DNA of 64,000 bases. It comes from Ensifer sesbaniae (lineage in GTDB: Bacteria > Pseudomonadota > Alphaproteobacteria > Rhizobiales > Rhizobiaceae). Made by a program: the position numbers and the translations under genes. The notes beneath the pieces are model-generated. The model did no database searches and had not been told where the DNA came from. It saw only the letters and a program-made list of their open reading frames with translations. Numbering within the stretch: the first letter of the stretch is position 1; each line of letters begins with the position of its first letter. Below are positions 8,281 to 15,343 of this stretch, one piece after another. The stretch is from assembly GCF_013283665.1 (NCBI RefSeq), contig NZ_JABEKU010000003.1, forward strand, positions 68,029-132,028, written 5' to 3'.

Positions 8281-9738
8281 TTACTTTCCGCTGCCGACCA
8301 TGGAGGCGACCACCTGGGCCGCCACCTTCAGGCGCTGACGTACCACGGCGCGGCCCAGGATTTCCATGCTGTCGAACAGCGGCAACGAACGCTGCGAGCC
8401 CGAAACCGCAACGAACAGCGGCGCCACGATGACTTTCAGCTTCTTGCCCATGCGCTCGGCGACCGCACGCAGTTCCGCTTCGATCGACTCCTTGTTCCAT
8501 TCCAGGATCTTTTCGAGATCCGGCTGAACGGTGTTCAGGACTTCGAGCAGTTCTTCGGGCGTCGACTTGACGCCGGCAAAGGCTGCCGGCTGCAGTCCGA
8601 GGTCGGACTTGAACAGGAAGCTTGCGAGGTCGGGCAGTTCGCCGAACTTCGAGATGCGCGACTGGCTGAGCTTCAGGCCCTGCTTCAGGCGGTCGTTTTC
8701 GGACGCCCAGGCAAAGACGCGGGCGGCGAACTCCTCTTCCGAGAGCTTTTCGCGGATCCAGCGGGCGTTGAGCCAGTCGAGCTTCTGGATGTCGAAGATC
8801 GCACCGGCCTTGGAGAGGTTTTCCGGATCGAACTTGGCCGCGAGCTCGTCGATCGTCAGCAGCTCCTCGCCCTCGGCGATCTGGATGAAGAACAGGCCGA
8901 GGAAGTTCATCAGCGCTTCCGGCAGGTAGCCGAGCGCGGTGTAATAGGAGATCGACGTCGGGTTCTTGCGCTTCGACAGCTTCGACTTGTCGGCGTTGCG
9001 CATCAGCGACAGGTGCATGAACTTTGGCGGCTCGAGGCCGAGATACTGGTAGATCAGGATGTGCTTCGGCACCGAAGCCAGCCACTCCTCGCCGCGGGCG
9101 ACGTGGGTGATCTTCATCAGGTGGTCGTCGACGACGTTCGCCATGTGATAGGTCGGCATGCCGTCGGCCTTCAACAGGACCTGCATGTCGACGGCGTCCC
9201 ACGGAATCTCGACGTCGCCATAGACGCCGTCGTGGAACTTGCACGAGCCCTCGGTCGGGATCTTCATGCGCACGACATGCGGTTCGCCGGCGGCGACGCG
9301 CGACGTCACTTCCTCAGCGGAGAGGTTGAGGCACAGACCGTCATACTTCGACGGTTTGCCGGCGGCGCGCTGGCTCTCGCGCATCTGCTCTAGCCGCTCC
9401 GGCGTGCAGAAGCAGCGGAAGCCGTGGCCGTTCTCGACGATCTTCTCGACATAGGGACGATACATGTCCTTGCGGTCGCTCTGGCGGTAGGGGCCATAGG
9501 GACCACCGATGTCGGGACCTTCCGACCATTCGAGCCCGCACCATTTCAGCGCGTCCAGCACCTTCTGTTCGAACTCCGGCGTCGAGCGGGTCGCATCGGT
9601 GTCTTCGATGCGCAGGATGAATTCGCCGCCATGCTTCTTCGCGAAGAGATAGTTGAACAGGGCGATATAGGCCGTGCCGACATGCGGCTCGCCGGTGGGG
9701 GAGGGTGCGATGCGTACCCGGACTGCTGAATTTGCCAT
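8281..9738 (-). CDS. gltX: Glutamate--tRNA ligase, class I
   Basis: 485 residues from the ATG at 9738 (MANSAVRVRIAPSPTGEPHVG). The HIGH signature appears as PHVGTAY at residues 18-24 and the KMSKS signature as KSKLSKRK; the C-terminal helical anticodon-binding domain follows (DLGLQPAAFAGVKSTPEELLEVL). It charges tRNA-Glu and, in bacteria lacking GlnRS, also tRNA-Gln for later amidation. The open frame extends to 9828 but family sequence starts at 9738. Rhizobia carry two gltX copies; this one is paired with lysS. Confidence 0.96.
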   Translation of the reverse strand: MANSAVRVRIAPSPTGEPHVGTAYIALFNYLFAKKHGGEFILRIEDTDATRSTPEFEQKVLDALKWCGLEWSEGPDIGGPYGPYRQSDRKDMYRPYVEKIVENGHGFRCFCTPERLEQMRESQRAAGKPSKYDGLCLNLSAEEVTSRVAAGEPHVVRMKIPTEGSCKFHDGVYGDVEIPWDAVDMQVLLKADGMPTYHMANVVDDHLMKITHVARGEEWLASVPKHILIYQYLGLEPPKFMHLSLMRNADKSKLSKRKNPTSISYYTALGYLPEALMNFLGLFFIQIAEGEELLTIDELAAKFDPENLSKAGAIFDIQKLDWLNARWIREKLSEEEFAARVFAWASENDRLKQGLKLSQSRISKFGELPDLASFLFKSDLGLQPAAFAGVKSTPEELLEVLNTVQPDLEKILEWNKESIEAELRAVAERMGKKLKVIVAPLFVAVSGSQRSLPLFDSMEILGRAVVRQRLKVAAQVVASMVGSGK

Positions 9739-9896
9739 GGTCTTTGCCCGTCTGACGTGCTTTTCGCCCTTGCCGAAGAAGATATCCGGCCGTCGGGCGC
9801 GCATTTTATGGGAAGGAAAGGCCCGCAAGGGTGCCGCAACAACGGTATCGGCAGGCTATTCCAGTCGGCTCGCGTGAGACCATAGAACGCCGATCA

Positions 9897-9934
9897 TGTC
9901 AACGGAAACCGGATCACGCCGGTTTTTGTTGACA
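9897..9934. promoter_or_regulatory. 38-bp interrupted palindrome carrying two divergent TTGACA hexamers
   Basis: Arms TGTCAAC..AAACCGG (from 9897) and CCGGTTT..GTTGACA (to 9934) pair except for a two-base mismatch, with a six-base loop. Each end is a perfect TTGACA -35 hexamer: 9902-9897 pointing to gltX and 9929-9934 pointing to the ArsR gene. The plus-strand hexamer has an ATAATG -10 candidate after 16 bases; no good -10 is visible on the minus side. Confidence 0.5.
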
Positions 9935-9956
9935 CTGCCTGCCCCGAGCGATAATG
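9929..9956 (+). promoter_or_regulatory. Candidate sigma-70 promoter of the ArsR-family gene
   Basis: TTGACA at 9929-9934, 16-base spacer, ATAATG at 9951-9956, 37 bases before the ATG at 9994. The spacer is one base short of the usual 17. The putative operator repeats begin at the very next base, an arrangement typical of autorepressed ArsR genes. Confidence 0.5.
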
Positions 9957-9984
9957 AACCAAAAGGTTATTTAACTGAAAGGTT
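9957..9984 (+). promoter_or_regulatory. Candidate ArsR operator: two near-identical 12-mers
   Basis: AACCAAAAGGTT (9957-9968, itself an AACC-N4-GGTT palindrome) and AACTGAAAGGTT (9973-9984) match at 10 of 12 positions and are 16 bases apart start to start, between the -10 and the start codon of the ArsR gene. Position and repeat structure suggest autorepression; no binding data. Confidence 0.45.
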
Positions 9985-9993
9985 TTTTAGAAT

Positions 9994-10341
9994 ATGCCGG
10001 AAGATCGCTTGTCGACGACGCTCTCAGCCCTGGCCGACCCGACGCGAAGGGCGATTCTCGCCCGCCTCGCCCTCGGAGAGGCCTCGGTCGGCGAATTGGC
10101 GGAACCCTTCGAAATGAGCCTGCCGGCGGTCTCCAAGCATCTCAAGGTCCTCGAGCGCGCCGGGCTGATCAGCCGCGGCCGCGAAGCGCAATGGCGCCCG
10201 TGCCGGCTCGAGGCGGCGCCGCTGAAAGACGTCAACAATTGGCTCGACGGCTATCGCCGCTTCTGGGAGCAGAAATTCGACCGTCTCGACGCCTATCTGC
10301 AGGAACTGCAGCGCATCGACCCGGACGCCGGAAAGAACTGA
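9994..10341 (+). CDS. ArsR-family winged-helix transcriptional regulator
   Basis: 115 residues. The fold is the ArsR winged helix: LADPTRRAILARLALGEASVGELAEPFEMSLPAVSKHLKVLERAGLISRGREAQWRPCRLEAAPL, with the recognition helix at SLPAVSKHLKVLE. It lacks the CxC metal site of metal-sensing ArsR members, and the LADPTRRAIL...WRPCRL pattern with a C-terminal FWEQKFDRLDAYL tail belongs to the subgroup usually paired with SRPBCC/AHSA1 or glyoxalase-fold proteins. A VOC-fold gene follows 224 bases downstream, consistent with that grouping; no AHSA1 gene is present here. Probably autoregulated through the repeats just upstream. Confidence 0.9.
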   Translation: MPEDRLSTTLSALADPTRRAILARLALGEASVGELAEPFEMSLPAVSKHLKVLERAGLISRGREAQWRPCRLEAAPLKDVNNWLDGYRRFWEQKFDRLDAYLQELQRIDPDAGKN

Positions 10342-10452
10342 TCGCCGTCGCCTCTTCCGTCCCCGGCCGTTCTGCGGTAAGCAGAACGCGTCGAAAAAGG
10401 CAGGACCGGATATGGTAAGCCCGGTCCCTTCGGTTTTCCAACGAAGCTCTGC

Positions 10453-10502
10453 TCGAACGTCCCGTTCGAACCCACGACGTGGTTCCGATGCAATCGCATC
10501 GG
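10453..10502 (+). other. Run of three small hairpins between ArsR and VOC genes
   Basis: Hairpin 1: TCGAACG/CGTTCGA (10453-10469, 3-base loop). Hairpin 2: weaker palindrome CCACG-A-CGTGG (10472-10482). Hairpin 3: CCGATGC/GCATCGG (10485-10502, 4-base loop). No T-run follows. They may be a leader structure or protein-binding sites; no known family recognised. Confidence 0.4.
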
Positions 10503-10565
10503 TCCGCGGCGGGGTGTGCACATCGACGCAGTCCGCCGCGTTTCTCGAACACGGAGACTGTGAAC

Positions 10566-10946
10566 ATGCGACTGAATCATATCGATCTCTATAGCCCCGT
10601 CGTCGCCGAAACGGCTTCATTCCTCATCGACCATTTCGACCTGACGCTGGTCGAAAAGCGCGGCAAGGACGCCTTCTATCGTCTGACCGACGGGGCCGGC
10701 CTGGTGCTCGTCGTCAGCCCGCCGATCGAGGCGCTCGGCGGCGGCGACCAGGTAAAGCTCGGCGCCCAGACCTACCATATCGGCTTCCTGCTGCCGGCGC
10801 GGACCGAGGTCGACGACGCCTATCGGCGGGTGCACGGAGCCGGCGTCCAGGTGATGGCGCCGCAGGACCGGCATGGCGCCTATGTCTTCTACGCGGTCAT
10901 TCCCGGCAACATTCTGGTCGAGGTCGGCCACCGCGCGGACCTCTGA
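10566..10946 (+). CDS. VOC-superfamily (glyoxalase/dioxygenase fold) protein
   Basis: 126 residues starting MRLNHIDLYSPVVAETASFLIDHFDL, the first beta-alpha-beta of a vicinal-oxygen-chelate fold, with a second module QTYHIGFLLPARTEVDDAYRRVHGAGV and a closing strand GNILVEVGHRADL. Candidate metal or ligand residues are His5, the His of YHIGF and the Glu of LVEVGH. Members include lyases, fosfomycin/bleomycin resistance proteins and dioxygenases, so the substrate cannot be named. The ATG at 10566 follows a ggaga ribosome site; the frame is open to 10479 but that part is not VOC-like. Context with ArsR suggests inducible detoxification. Confidence 0.8.
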   Translation: MRLNHIDLYSPVVAETASFLIDHFDLTLVEKRGKDAFYRLTDGAGLVLVVSPPIEALGGGDQVKLGAQTYHIGFLLPARTEVDDAYRRVHGAGVQVMAPQDRHGAYVFYAVIPGNILVEVGHRADL

Positions 10947-11123
10947 ACGAGACCGGAAGGCCGGCGGAACGTTTCCTGTGGCGAGGCGTTCTCCAACCAG
11001 AAGGCGTGGGGCCGGGCCGCCGGCATGACTCAGCGAGAGAGGAGGAATGATCCTGTTTTTCGCTGAGGGCTCGCGGTCGACGGCCGGTCGGTTCGGCTCC
11101 GCGTTTTCGTGATCTCCCGCAGT

Positions 11124-11160
11124 ATCACGCCCTTCACCTGTGATGGAGGGCGTGATTTTC
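11124..11160 (+). terminator. Rho-independent terminator candidate
   Basis: Arms ATCACGCCCT (11124-11133) and AGGGCGTGAT (11147-11156), followed by tttc. It would end the ArsR-VOC transcript about 180 bases after the VOC stop. The 266-base gap 10947-11212 holds nothing else I can identify. Confidence 0.55.
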
Positions 11161-11212
11161 CTGATCTTTCGCCTGTTATCGCAAGCCGCGGCGCACTTTT
11201 GCGCGACAGGCT

Positions 11213-11962
11213 TCAGTCGAGCTTGCCTTCCTTCCTGAGCCGTGCGTTGCGAGCGACCATGTTGAGGATTTCGACGAGCGCCGAGAAGGCCATGGCGGCG
11301 TAGATGTAGCCCTTCGGCACATGCAGGCCCATGCCTTCGGCGATCAGCGTCGTGCCGATCATCAGCAGGAAGGCGAGCGCCAGCATGACGATCGTCGGGT
11401 TCTTCTCGATGAAGTTCGCCAGCGGACTGGCGGCGACGAGCATCACGGTCACGGCGGCAATCACGGCGATGACCATGATCGGCAGGTGCGGCGTCATGCC
11501 GACGGCGGTGATGATGCTGTCGACGGAGAAGACGAGGTCGAGCAGCAGGATCTGGCCGATCGCGGCGCCGAAGCTGCTGATCGCCGAGGAGGCGATGAAA
11601 TCTTCGCCGTGATCGCTCGGATCGACATTGTGATGGATTTCCTTGGTTGCCTTCCAGACGAGGAACAGGCCGCCGGCAATCAGGATCATGTCCTTCCAGG
11701 AGAAGCCGTGGCCGAAGGCCTCGAAGACCGGCGTCGTCAGCTTGACGATCCAGGCGACGGTGCCGAGGAGAGCGAGGCGCATGACGAGCGCGAGACCGAT
11801 GCCGACGCGTCGGGCCTTCTCGCGATGGGCGATTGGCAGCTTGTTGGTGAGGATCGAGATGAAGATCAAGTTGTCGATGCCGAGAACCACCTCCATGACG
11901 ACGAGAGTAACGAGGGCGACCCAGGCGGCGGGGTCTTGGGCAAGCAACAGGATATCCTGCAT
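11213..11962 (-). CDS. TerC-family integral membrane protein
   Basis: 249 residues with about seven membrane segments and the family aspartates: [14 protein letters not shown] near the N-terminus and [13 protein letters not shown] in the middle. TerC proteins are implicated in metal (for example manganese) export and in tellurite resistance clusters; the specific ion cannot be read from sequence. No other ter genes are adjacent (the DUF533/TerB-like gene at 36 kb is far away). Its upstream region is occupied by a RIME-like palindrome only 20 bases from the start codon, and no manganese riboswitch is evident. Confidence 0.9.
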   Translation of the reverse strand: MQDILLLAQDPAAWVALVTLVVMEVVLGIDNLIFISILTNKLPIAHREKARRVGIGLALVMRLALLGTVAWIVKLTTPVFEAFGHGFSWKDMILIAGGLFLVWKATKEIHHNVDPSDHGEDFIASSAISSFGAAIGQILLLDLVFSVDSIITAVGMTPHLPIMVIAVIAAVTVMLVAASPLANFIEKNPTIVMLALAFLLMIGTTLIAEGMGLHVPKGYIYAAMAFSALVEILNMVARNARLRKEGKLD

Positions 11963-11981
11963 CGGCGATCTTTCCTTTTTT

Positions 11982-12084
11982 GCTGCATGTTTCCTTAAAT
12001 CGCCCTCCGATTTAAGGAAACATGCAGCGCTTCAAAGTGTTGCAGCGGCCTTTGCGCATCTGAAAATACGCGCGGCGCTGTAGG
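11982..12084. repeat. RIME-like double-palindrome intergenic element, copy 1
   Basis: First palindrome is a perfect 21-bp inverted repeat (11982-12002 with 12008-12028, five-base loop) whose outer arm reads GCTGCATGTTTCC. The second half (12030-12084) contains TTCAAAGTGTTGCAGCGG, CTTTGCGC and GCGCGGCGCTGTAGG. The same order and motifs recur at 48109-48211 and, degenerate, at 60624-60690. Size and twin-palindrome layout match the Rhizobium-specific intergenic mosaic elements. Confidence 0.8.
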
Positions 12085-12140
12085 TGGCGCGTCGTCGCGC
12101 AAGAATCGCCGCAGTATTTAAGTAACATCGCGGAGGTGAC

Positions 12141-12170
12141 AAGCGCCGCCGGCCTCTTGCGGCGGCGCTT
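12141..12170 (-). terminator. GC-rich hairpin after the AraC-family gene
   Basis: Arms AAGCGCCGCC (12141-12150) and GGCGGCGCTT (12161-12170), located 7 bases beyond the stop of the AraC-family gene. Probable transcription terminator, although the following T-run is weak. Confidence 0.55.
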
Positions 12171-12176
12171 TACCGT

Positions 12177-13016
12177 TTACGATTTGATCGGAATCCACAG
12201 TTCGACGGCGGCCATGCCCGAATGCGGGTCGAAGCGCTCGTCGTAGCGTTCGATGAGATCGGGCGTCTCCCCATGCTGCAGGCCGGACTCCGGCAGCCAG
12301 GTGCCGAAGATGTGGTCCGCGGTCTTGGCAATCGCGGAAATGTGGCCGCGATGCAGGAAGACAGCGTAGCGCTGCTTCGGCAGTTTCAGCGTCGAAAAGC
12401 CATCGGGCAGTTCGTCGGCTTCGCTGACTTCCGCGGCTGCCATGTAACGGAAGGTTCCGGCTTCGCCATTGCTTTGGCTGCACACGCCATAGGCGATGTC
12501 GCCCTTCTGGCCGGGTATGTTGCCGAAATGGCGGTTGAACCGCTGCCAGAGCGACGGAATGCCCTCGGTGCGGCCATAGGCATAGGTTTCCGCCAATCCG
12601 GCCAACAGCAGGGGCGGGCTGTCTTCGAAGCGTGGCGGGTCGATCTTGAGAAGGCGGGTGTCGTCCATCCTGATAGGCTCCATCAGTTCGATGTTTCGAA
12701 CGTGCCTTTGCTTGCGGACCGTCTCGGGCGTCACGCCGAACTGGTCGCGAAAGGCGCGGGTGAAGGCCTCGTGCGAGTTGTAGCCCGCTTCGAGGGCCAC
12801 CGAAAGAATGCTGAGGGAGCCATCGGCCAGGGCGTAGGCGGCATCGGTCAGCCGTCGGCCGCGAATATAGGCGCTGATCGAGCGGCCGGTGACCAGCCCG
12901 AAAACGCGCGACAGATGGAAGCGCGAGAGGCCTGCGGCCCCGGCGATTTCATCCAGCGATATGTCCTTTGCGAAATGGCTCTCGATGAACCAGACCGCCC
13001 GTCCGATGGCACTCAT
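12177..13016 (-). CDS. AraC-family regulator with C-terminal GyrI-like effector domain
   Basis: 279 residues from the ATG at 13016; GTG 13022 and ATG 13019 are also in frame, but the aaggga ribosome site is correctly spaced for 13016. Residues about 3-100 are the double helix-turn-helix DNA-binding domain (SLDEIAGAAGLSRFHLSRVF and LSVALEAGYNSHEAFTRAFRDQFGVTP). Residues about 120-279 match the GyrI-like small-molecule binding domain (YAVFLHRGHISAIAKTADHIFGTWLPESG). This N-HTH/C-GyrI architecture is that of the Rob/MarA-related regulators that respond to organic or lipophilic compounds. No obvious target gene adjoins; the efflux pair at 14-17 kb is under a TetR gene. Confidence 0.93.
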   Translation of the reverse strand: MSAIGRAVWFIESHFAKDISLDEIAGAAGLSRFHLSRVFGLVTGRSISAYIRGRRLTDAAYALADGSLSILSVALEAGYNSHEAFTRAFRDQFGVTPETVRKQRHVRNIELMEPIRMDDTRLLKIDPPRFEDSPPLLLAGLAETYAYGRTEGIPSLWQRFNRHFGNIPGQKGDIAYGVCSQSNGEAGTFRYMAAAEVSEADELPDGFSTLKLPKQRYAVFLHRGHISAIAKTADHIFGTWLPESGLQHGETPDLIERYDERFDPHSGMAAVELWIPIKS

Positions 13017-13028
13017 CATCACTCCCTT

Positions 13029-13056
13029 GGCAACGCCCTGGTGATAGGGTGTTGCC
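13029..13056. promoter_or_regulatory. Inverted repeat overlapping the AraC-family 5' end
   Basis: GGCAAC-G-CCCT (13029-13039) mirrors AGGG-T-GTTGCC (13046-13056) around six bases. It ends directly upstream of the AraC-family ribosome site, so it could be an autoregulatory operator or an mRNA hairpin. Confidence 0.4.
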
Positions 13057-13127
13057 TCAAGGCGCGCTTGATCGCAATTGCTGGATTGTAACGCCCGGCG
13101 GCCGCCAAGAGTTCGGCGTCGGCCGCT

Positions 13128-13856
13128 CTATTTCTTCGGTCCGTAGGCGGCCATGAAGACGCGGACGGCGGCGGTGACCGTAGCCTCGATCTGTTCCTTG
13201 GGCGGTGCAGAACACATGCCGCCGAACAGACGGTGCTTGAAGAGGCCGGCCTGCGCCATTTCGATGAACTGGCGGGCAGCCATCTCGGTGTTGTCGATAT
13301 TGAGCGTGCCGGCGGGAACCTGCCGGTCGAGATAGGCCTTGAGCACCGTGTAGCCGTTTTCCGGTGCCTCGCTGAAGAAGCGCTCGGCCAGGTGCGGCAT
13401 CCGGTCGATCACGCCGATCACCATGCGCATGGAGCGGATCGTTTCCTCGGCCGTCATGCTGGTCGTCAGCGTCACGCCGAAATCGTAGAGCGATTCCTCG
13501 ACGTCGTCATGATCATTGAGCGCGTGCTTGGCCGTCTGGACCACCCGGGTCTTGCCCTTGATGATCAGCGCCTTGAAAAGGTCTTCCTTGTTCTCGAAAT
13601 AGACGTAGAGGGTGCCCTTCGAGACGCCAGCCTCGCGAGTGATGTCGTTCATGCTGGCGGCGTCGAAGCCGTGGCTCAGGAAGGCACGCCTTGCACCTTC
13701 GAGGATCTGCTCGCGCTTGACCGGGTCCTCACCGGCGGCGTGGCGACCGCCACCCGGACAGAGATCTTCTTCCATGCCGGCTGCCGGCTGCACGATGTCC
13801 CGTTTCCCGGTCTTCGCCGTACTCATGATGGTCGCTTGTTTCCGTCCTGCTCGCAT
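13128..13856 (-). CDS. TetR/AcrR-family repressor of the adjacent efflux pair
   Basis: 242 residues. The DNA-binding domain is REQILEGARRAFLSHGFDAASMNDITREAGVSKGTLYVYFENKEDLFKAL (about residues 48-97), a canonical TetR helix-turn-helix; the C-terminal half is the ligand-binding domain and resembles the AcrR-type C-terminal family (MPHLAERFFSEAPENGYTVL). An N-terminal tail of about 45 residues is longer than usual; a later start MSTAKTG at 13826 is possible, but ATG 13856 has the better spaced ggtga. It is divergent from the HlyD/MFS genes with two matching palindromes in between, so it most likely represses the pump and itself until a drug binds. Confidence 0.92.
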   Translation of the reverse strand: MRAGRKQATIMSTAKTGKRDIVQPAAGMEEDLCPGGGRHAAGEDPVKREQILEGARRAFLSHGFDAASMNDITREAGVSKGTLYVYFENKEDLFKALIIKGKTRVVQTAKHALNDHDDVEESLYDFGVTLTTSMTAEETIRSMRMVIGVIDRMPHLAERFFSEAPENGYTVLKAYLDRQVPAGTLNIDNTEMAARQFIEMAQAGLFKHRLFGGMCSAPPKEQIEATVTAAVRVFMAAYGPKK

Positions 13857-13868
13857 TGATTTTCACCC

Positions 13869-13888
13869 ATCGAACCGCGTGGTTCGAT
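13869..13888. promoter_or_regulatory. TetR operator candidate 1
   Basis: Perfect palindrome ATCGAACC-GCGT-GGTTCGAT, 13 bases upstream of the TetR start codon. Its core GAACC-N4-GGTTC is repeated at 13935-13948. Confidence 0.7.
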
Positions 13889-13934
13889 TTCCTCTTGATA
13901 TGCGACCAGAAAGGGCTTATGTCAAGTTCGGATC

Positions 13935-13948
13935 GAACCGAACGGTTC
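13935..13948. promoter_or_regulatory. TetR operator candidate 2
   Basis: GAACC-GAAC-GGTTC, same core as site 1. Centre-to-centre spacing to site 1 is 63 bp, close to six helical turns, so both sites lie on the same DNA face. It is 37 bases upstream of the HlyD-family start. Confidence 0.65.
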
Positions 13949-13984
13949 AGTTCGTTCAGTAATCTTTAACCAGGCCGGTGCCCA

Positions 13985-15193
13985 ATGTCCGCATCCAACA
14001 CATCCAGCGTTGCTCGCGTCCGTCCCGTCGACGAGAATTTCGAAGTGCAGCAGGAAACCGCGCTTGAGGCAAAGACGCCTGCCGCGGAGCAGACCGCTGT
14101 CCAGGCTCCTGCAGAAGCGGTGCAGCCGCCGAAGAAGGCGCGCAAGCCCATCCTCCCCGTGCTCGGTTTGGCACTTCTGGCCGCCGGCGCGTGGTTCGGC
14201 TACGACTGGTGGACCAATGGCCGCTTCATGGTCTCGACCGATGATGCCTATATCGAAGGCGACATCGCGACGATCTCGCCCAAGGTCTCGGGTTACGTCG
14301 CCAAGGTCGACGCCGTCGCGAACCAGAAGGTGAAGGCCGGCGATCCGCTCGTCACCCTTGACGATGGCGATTACCGCATCGCGGCCGAGCAGGCCGAGGC
14401 AAAAATTGCCACCCAGAAGTTGGCACTCAGCCGTTTCGATGCGCAGATTGCCGGCGCGAAGGCGAGCCTTGCCCAGACCGAAGCGCAGAAAAAGGCTCTG
14501 GAAGCGACGGTGCGTGGCGCCGAGCTCGCGCAGAAGCGCGCGAGCGACCTCCAGTCCAAGGCCGTCGGCACCGTCGCCTCGCTTGACAACGCAGACGTCG
14601 CGCTCGATCAGGCGAGGGCAAACCTTGCGGGCGCCGATGCCAACATCGCGGCCGCCAAGGCAAGCATCACCGTCCTCGAAGCGCAGCGCACGGAAGCGGA
14701 AAGCGAGATCCGTTCGCTTGAGCTTGCGCGCGACAAGGCCAATCGCGACCTCGGCTTCACGGTGCTGAAGGCGCCCTATGACGGCGTCGTCGGCAACGTC
14801 GCGGTTCAGGTCGGCGACCTCGTTTCTGCCGGCCAGCGGCTCGCTGCCCTCGTTCCGGTCGACCAGCTCTATATCGACGCCAACTTCAAGGAGACCCAGA
14901 TCGCCCATCTGGTGCCGGGCTCCAAGGTCAAGGTCCACGTCGACGCCTATGAGGACCATGCGATCGAAGGCACGGTTGCCTCGATCTCGCCGGCCTCCGG
15001 TTCGGTCTTCTCGTTGCTGCCGGCGGAAAACGCCACCGGCAACTTCACCAAGGTGATCCAGCGCGTGCCGGTGCGCATCACCCTGCCGGCCGACGTGCTG
15101 GCCGAAGGTCACCTGCGTGCGGGCTTGAGCGTCGTCGTCGATGTCGACACGCGCACGGCGCCGGATGCGACGAAGGTCGCCGCCACCAAGTAA
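13985..15193 (+). CDS. HlyD-family membrane-fusion protein of an Emr-type efflux pump
   Basis: 402 residues. A cytoplasmic N-terminal tail of about 50 residues precedes one membrane segment (ILPVLGLALLAAGAWFGYDWW), then the barrel-sandwich/lipoyl half-motifs (VSTDDAYIEGDIATISPKVSGYVAKVDAVANQKVKAGDPL and APYDGVVGNVAVQVGDLVSAGQRL) flanking a long alanine/glutamine-rich coiled coil (about 130-235). This is the EmrA/HlyD architecture that bridges an inner-membrane MFS pump to an outer-membrane channel. The DHA2-type MFS gene follows. No TolC-like gene is in the window. Confidence 0.93.
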   Translation: MSASNTSSVARVRPVDENFEVQQETALEAKTPAAEQTAVQAPAEAVQPPKKARKPILPVLGLALLAAGAWFGYDWWTNGRFMVSTDDAYIEGDIATISPKVSGYVAKVDAVANQKVKAGDPLVTLDDGDYRIAAEQAEAKIATQKLALSRFDAQIAGAKASLAQTEAQKKALEATVRGAELAQKRASDLQSKAVGTVASLDNADVALDQARANLAGADANIAAAKASITVLEAQRTEAESEIRSLELARDKANRDLGFTVLKAPYDGVVGNVAVQVGDLVSAGQRLAALVPVDQLYIDANFKETQIAHLVPGSKVKVHVDAYEDHAIEGTVASISPASGSVFSLLPAENATGNFTKVIQRVPVRITLPADVLAEGHLRAGLSVVVDVDTRTAPDATKVAATK

Positions 15194-15343
15194 GCGGACG
15201 AAATGCCGGCGCGCTCCTGGGCGCGCCTTACTGTCGAGACCCCAGCGCGCCATGGAGCGCGTTCAAGTCCGGAACGCCGGCGCGGCGAAACGCGCATGTC
15301 CAGAACGCTGGCGCCAACGGCGCCCATGCAAGGAGTGGCTGAG

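Noticed and set aside
6786-8432. Long plus-strand open frame across lysS and the end of gltX
   Set aside because: Antisense to two synthetases with intact motifs; its peptide is His/Asp/Arg-rich noise.
11963-12140. Manganese (yybP-ykoY type) riboswitch upstream of terC
   Set aside because: The structure present is the palindrome of a repeat that recurs at other genes, without the riboswitch loops.
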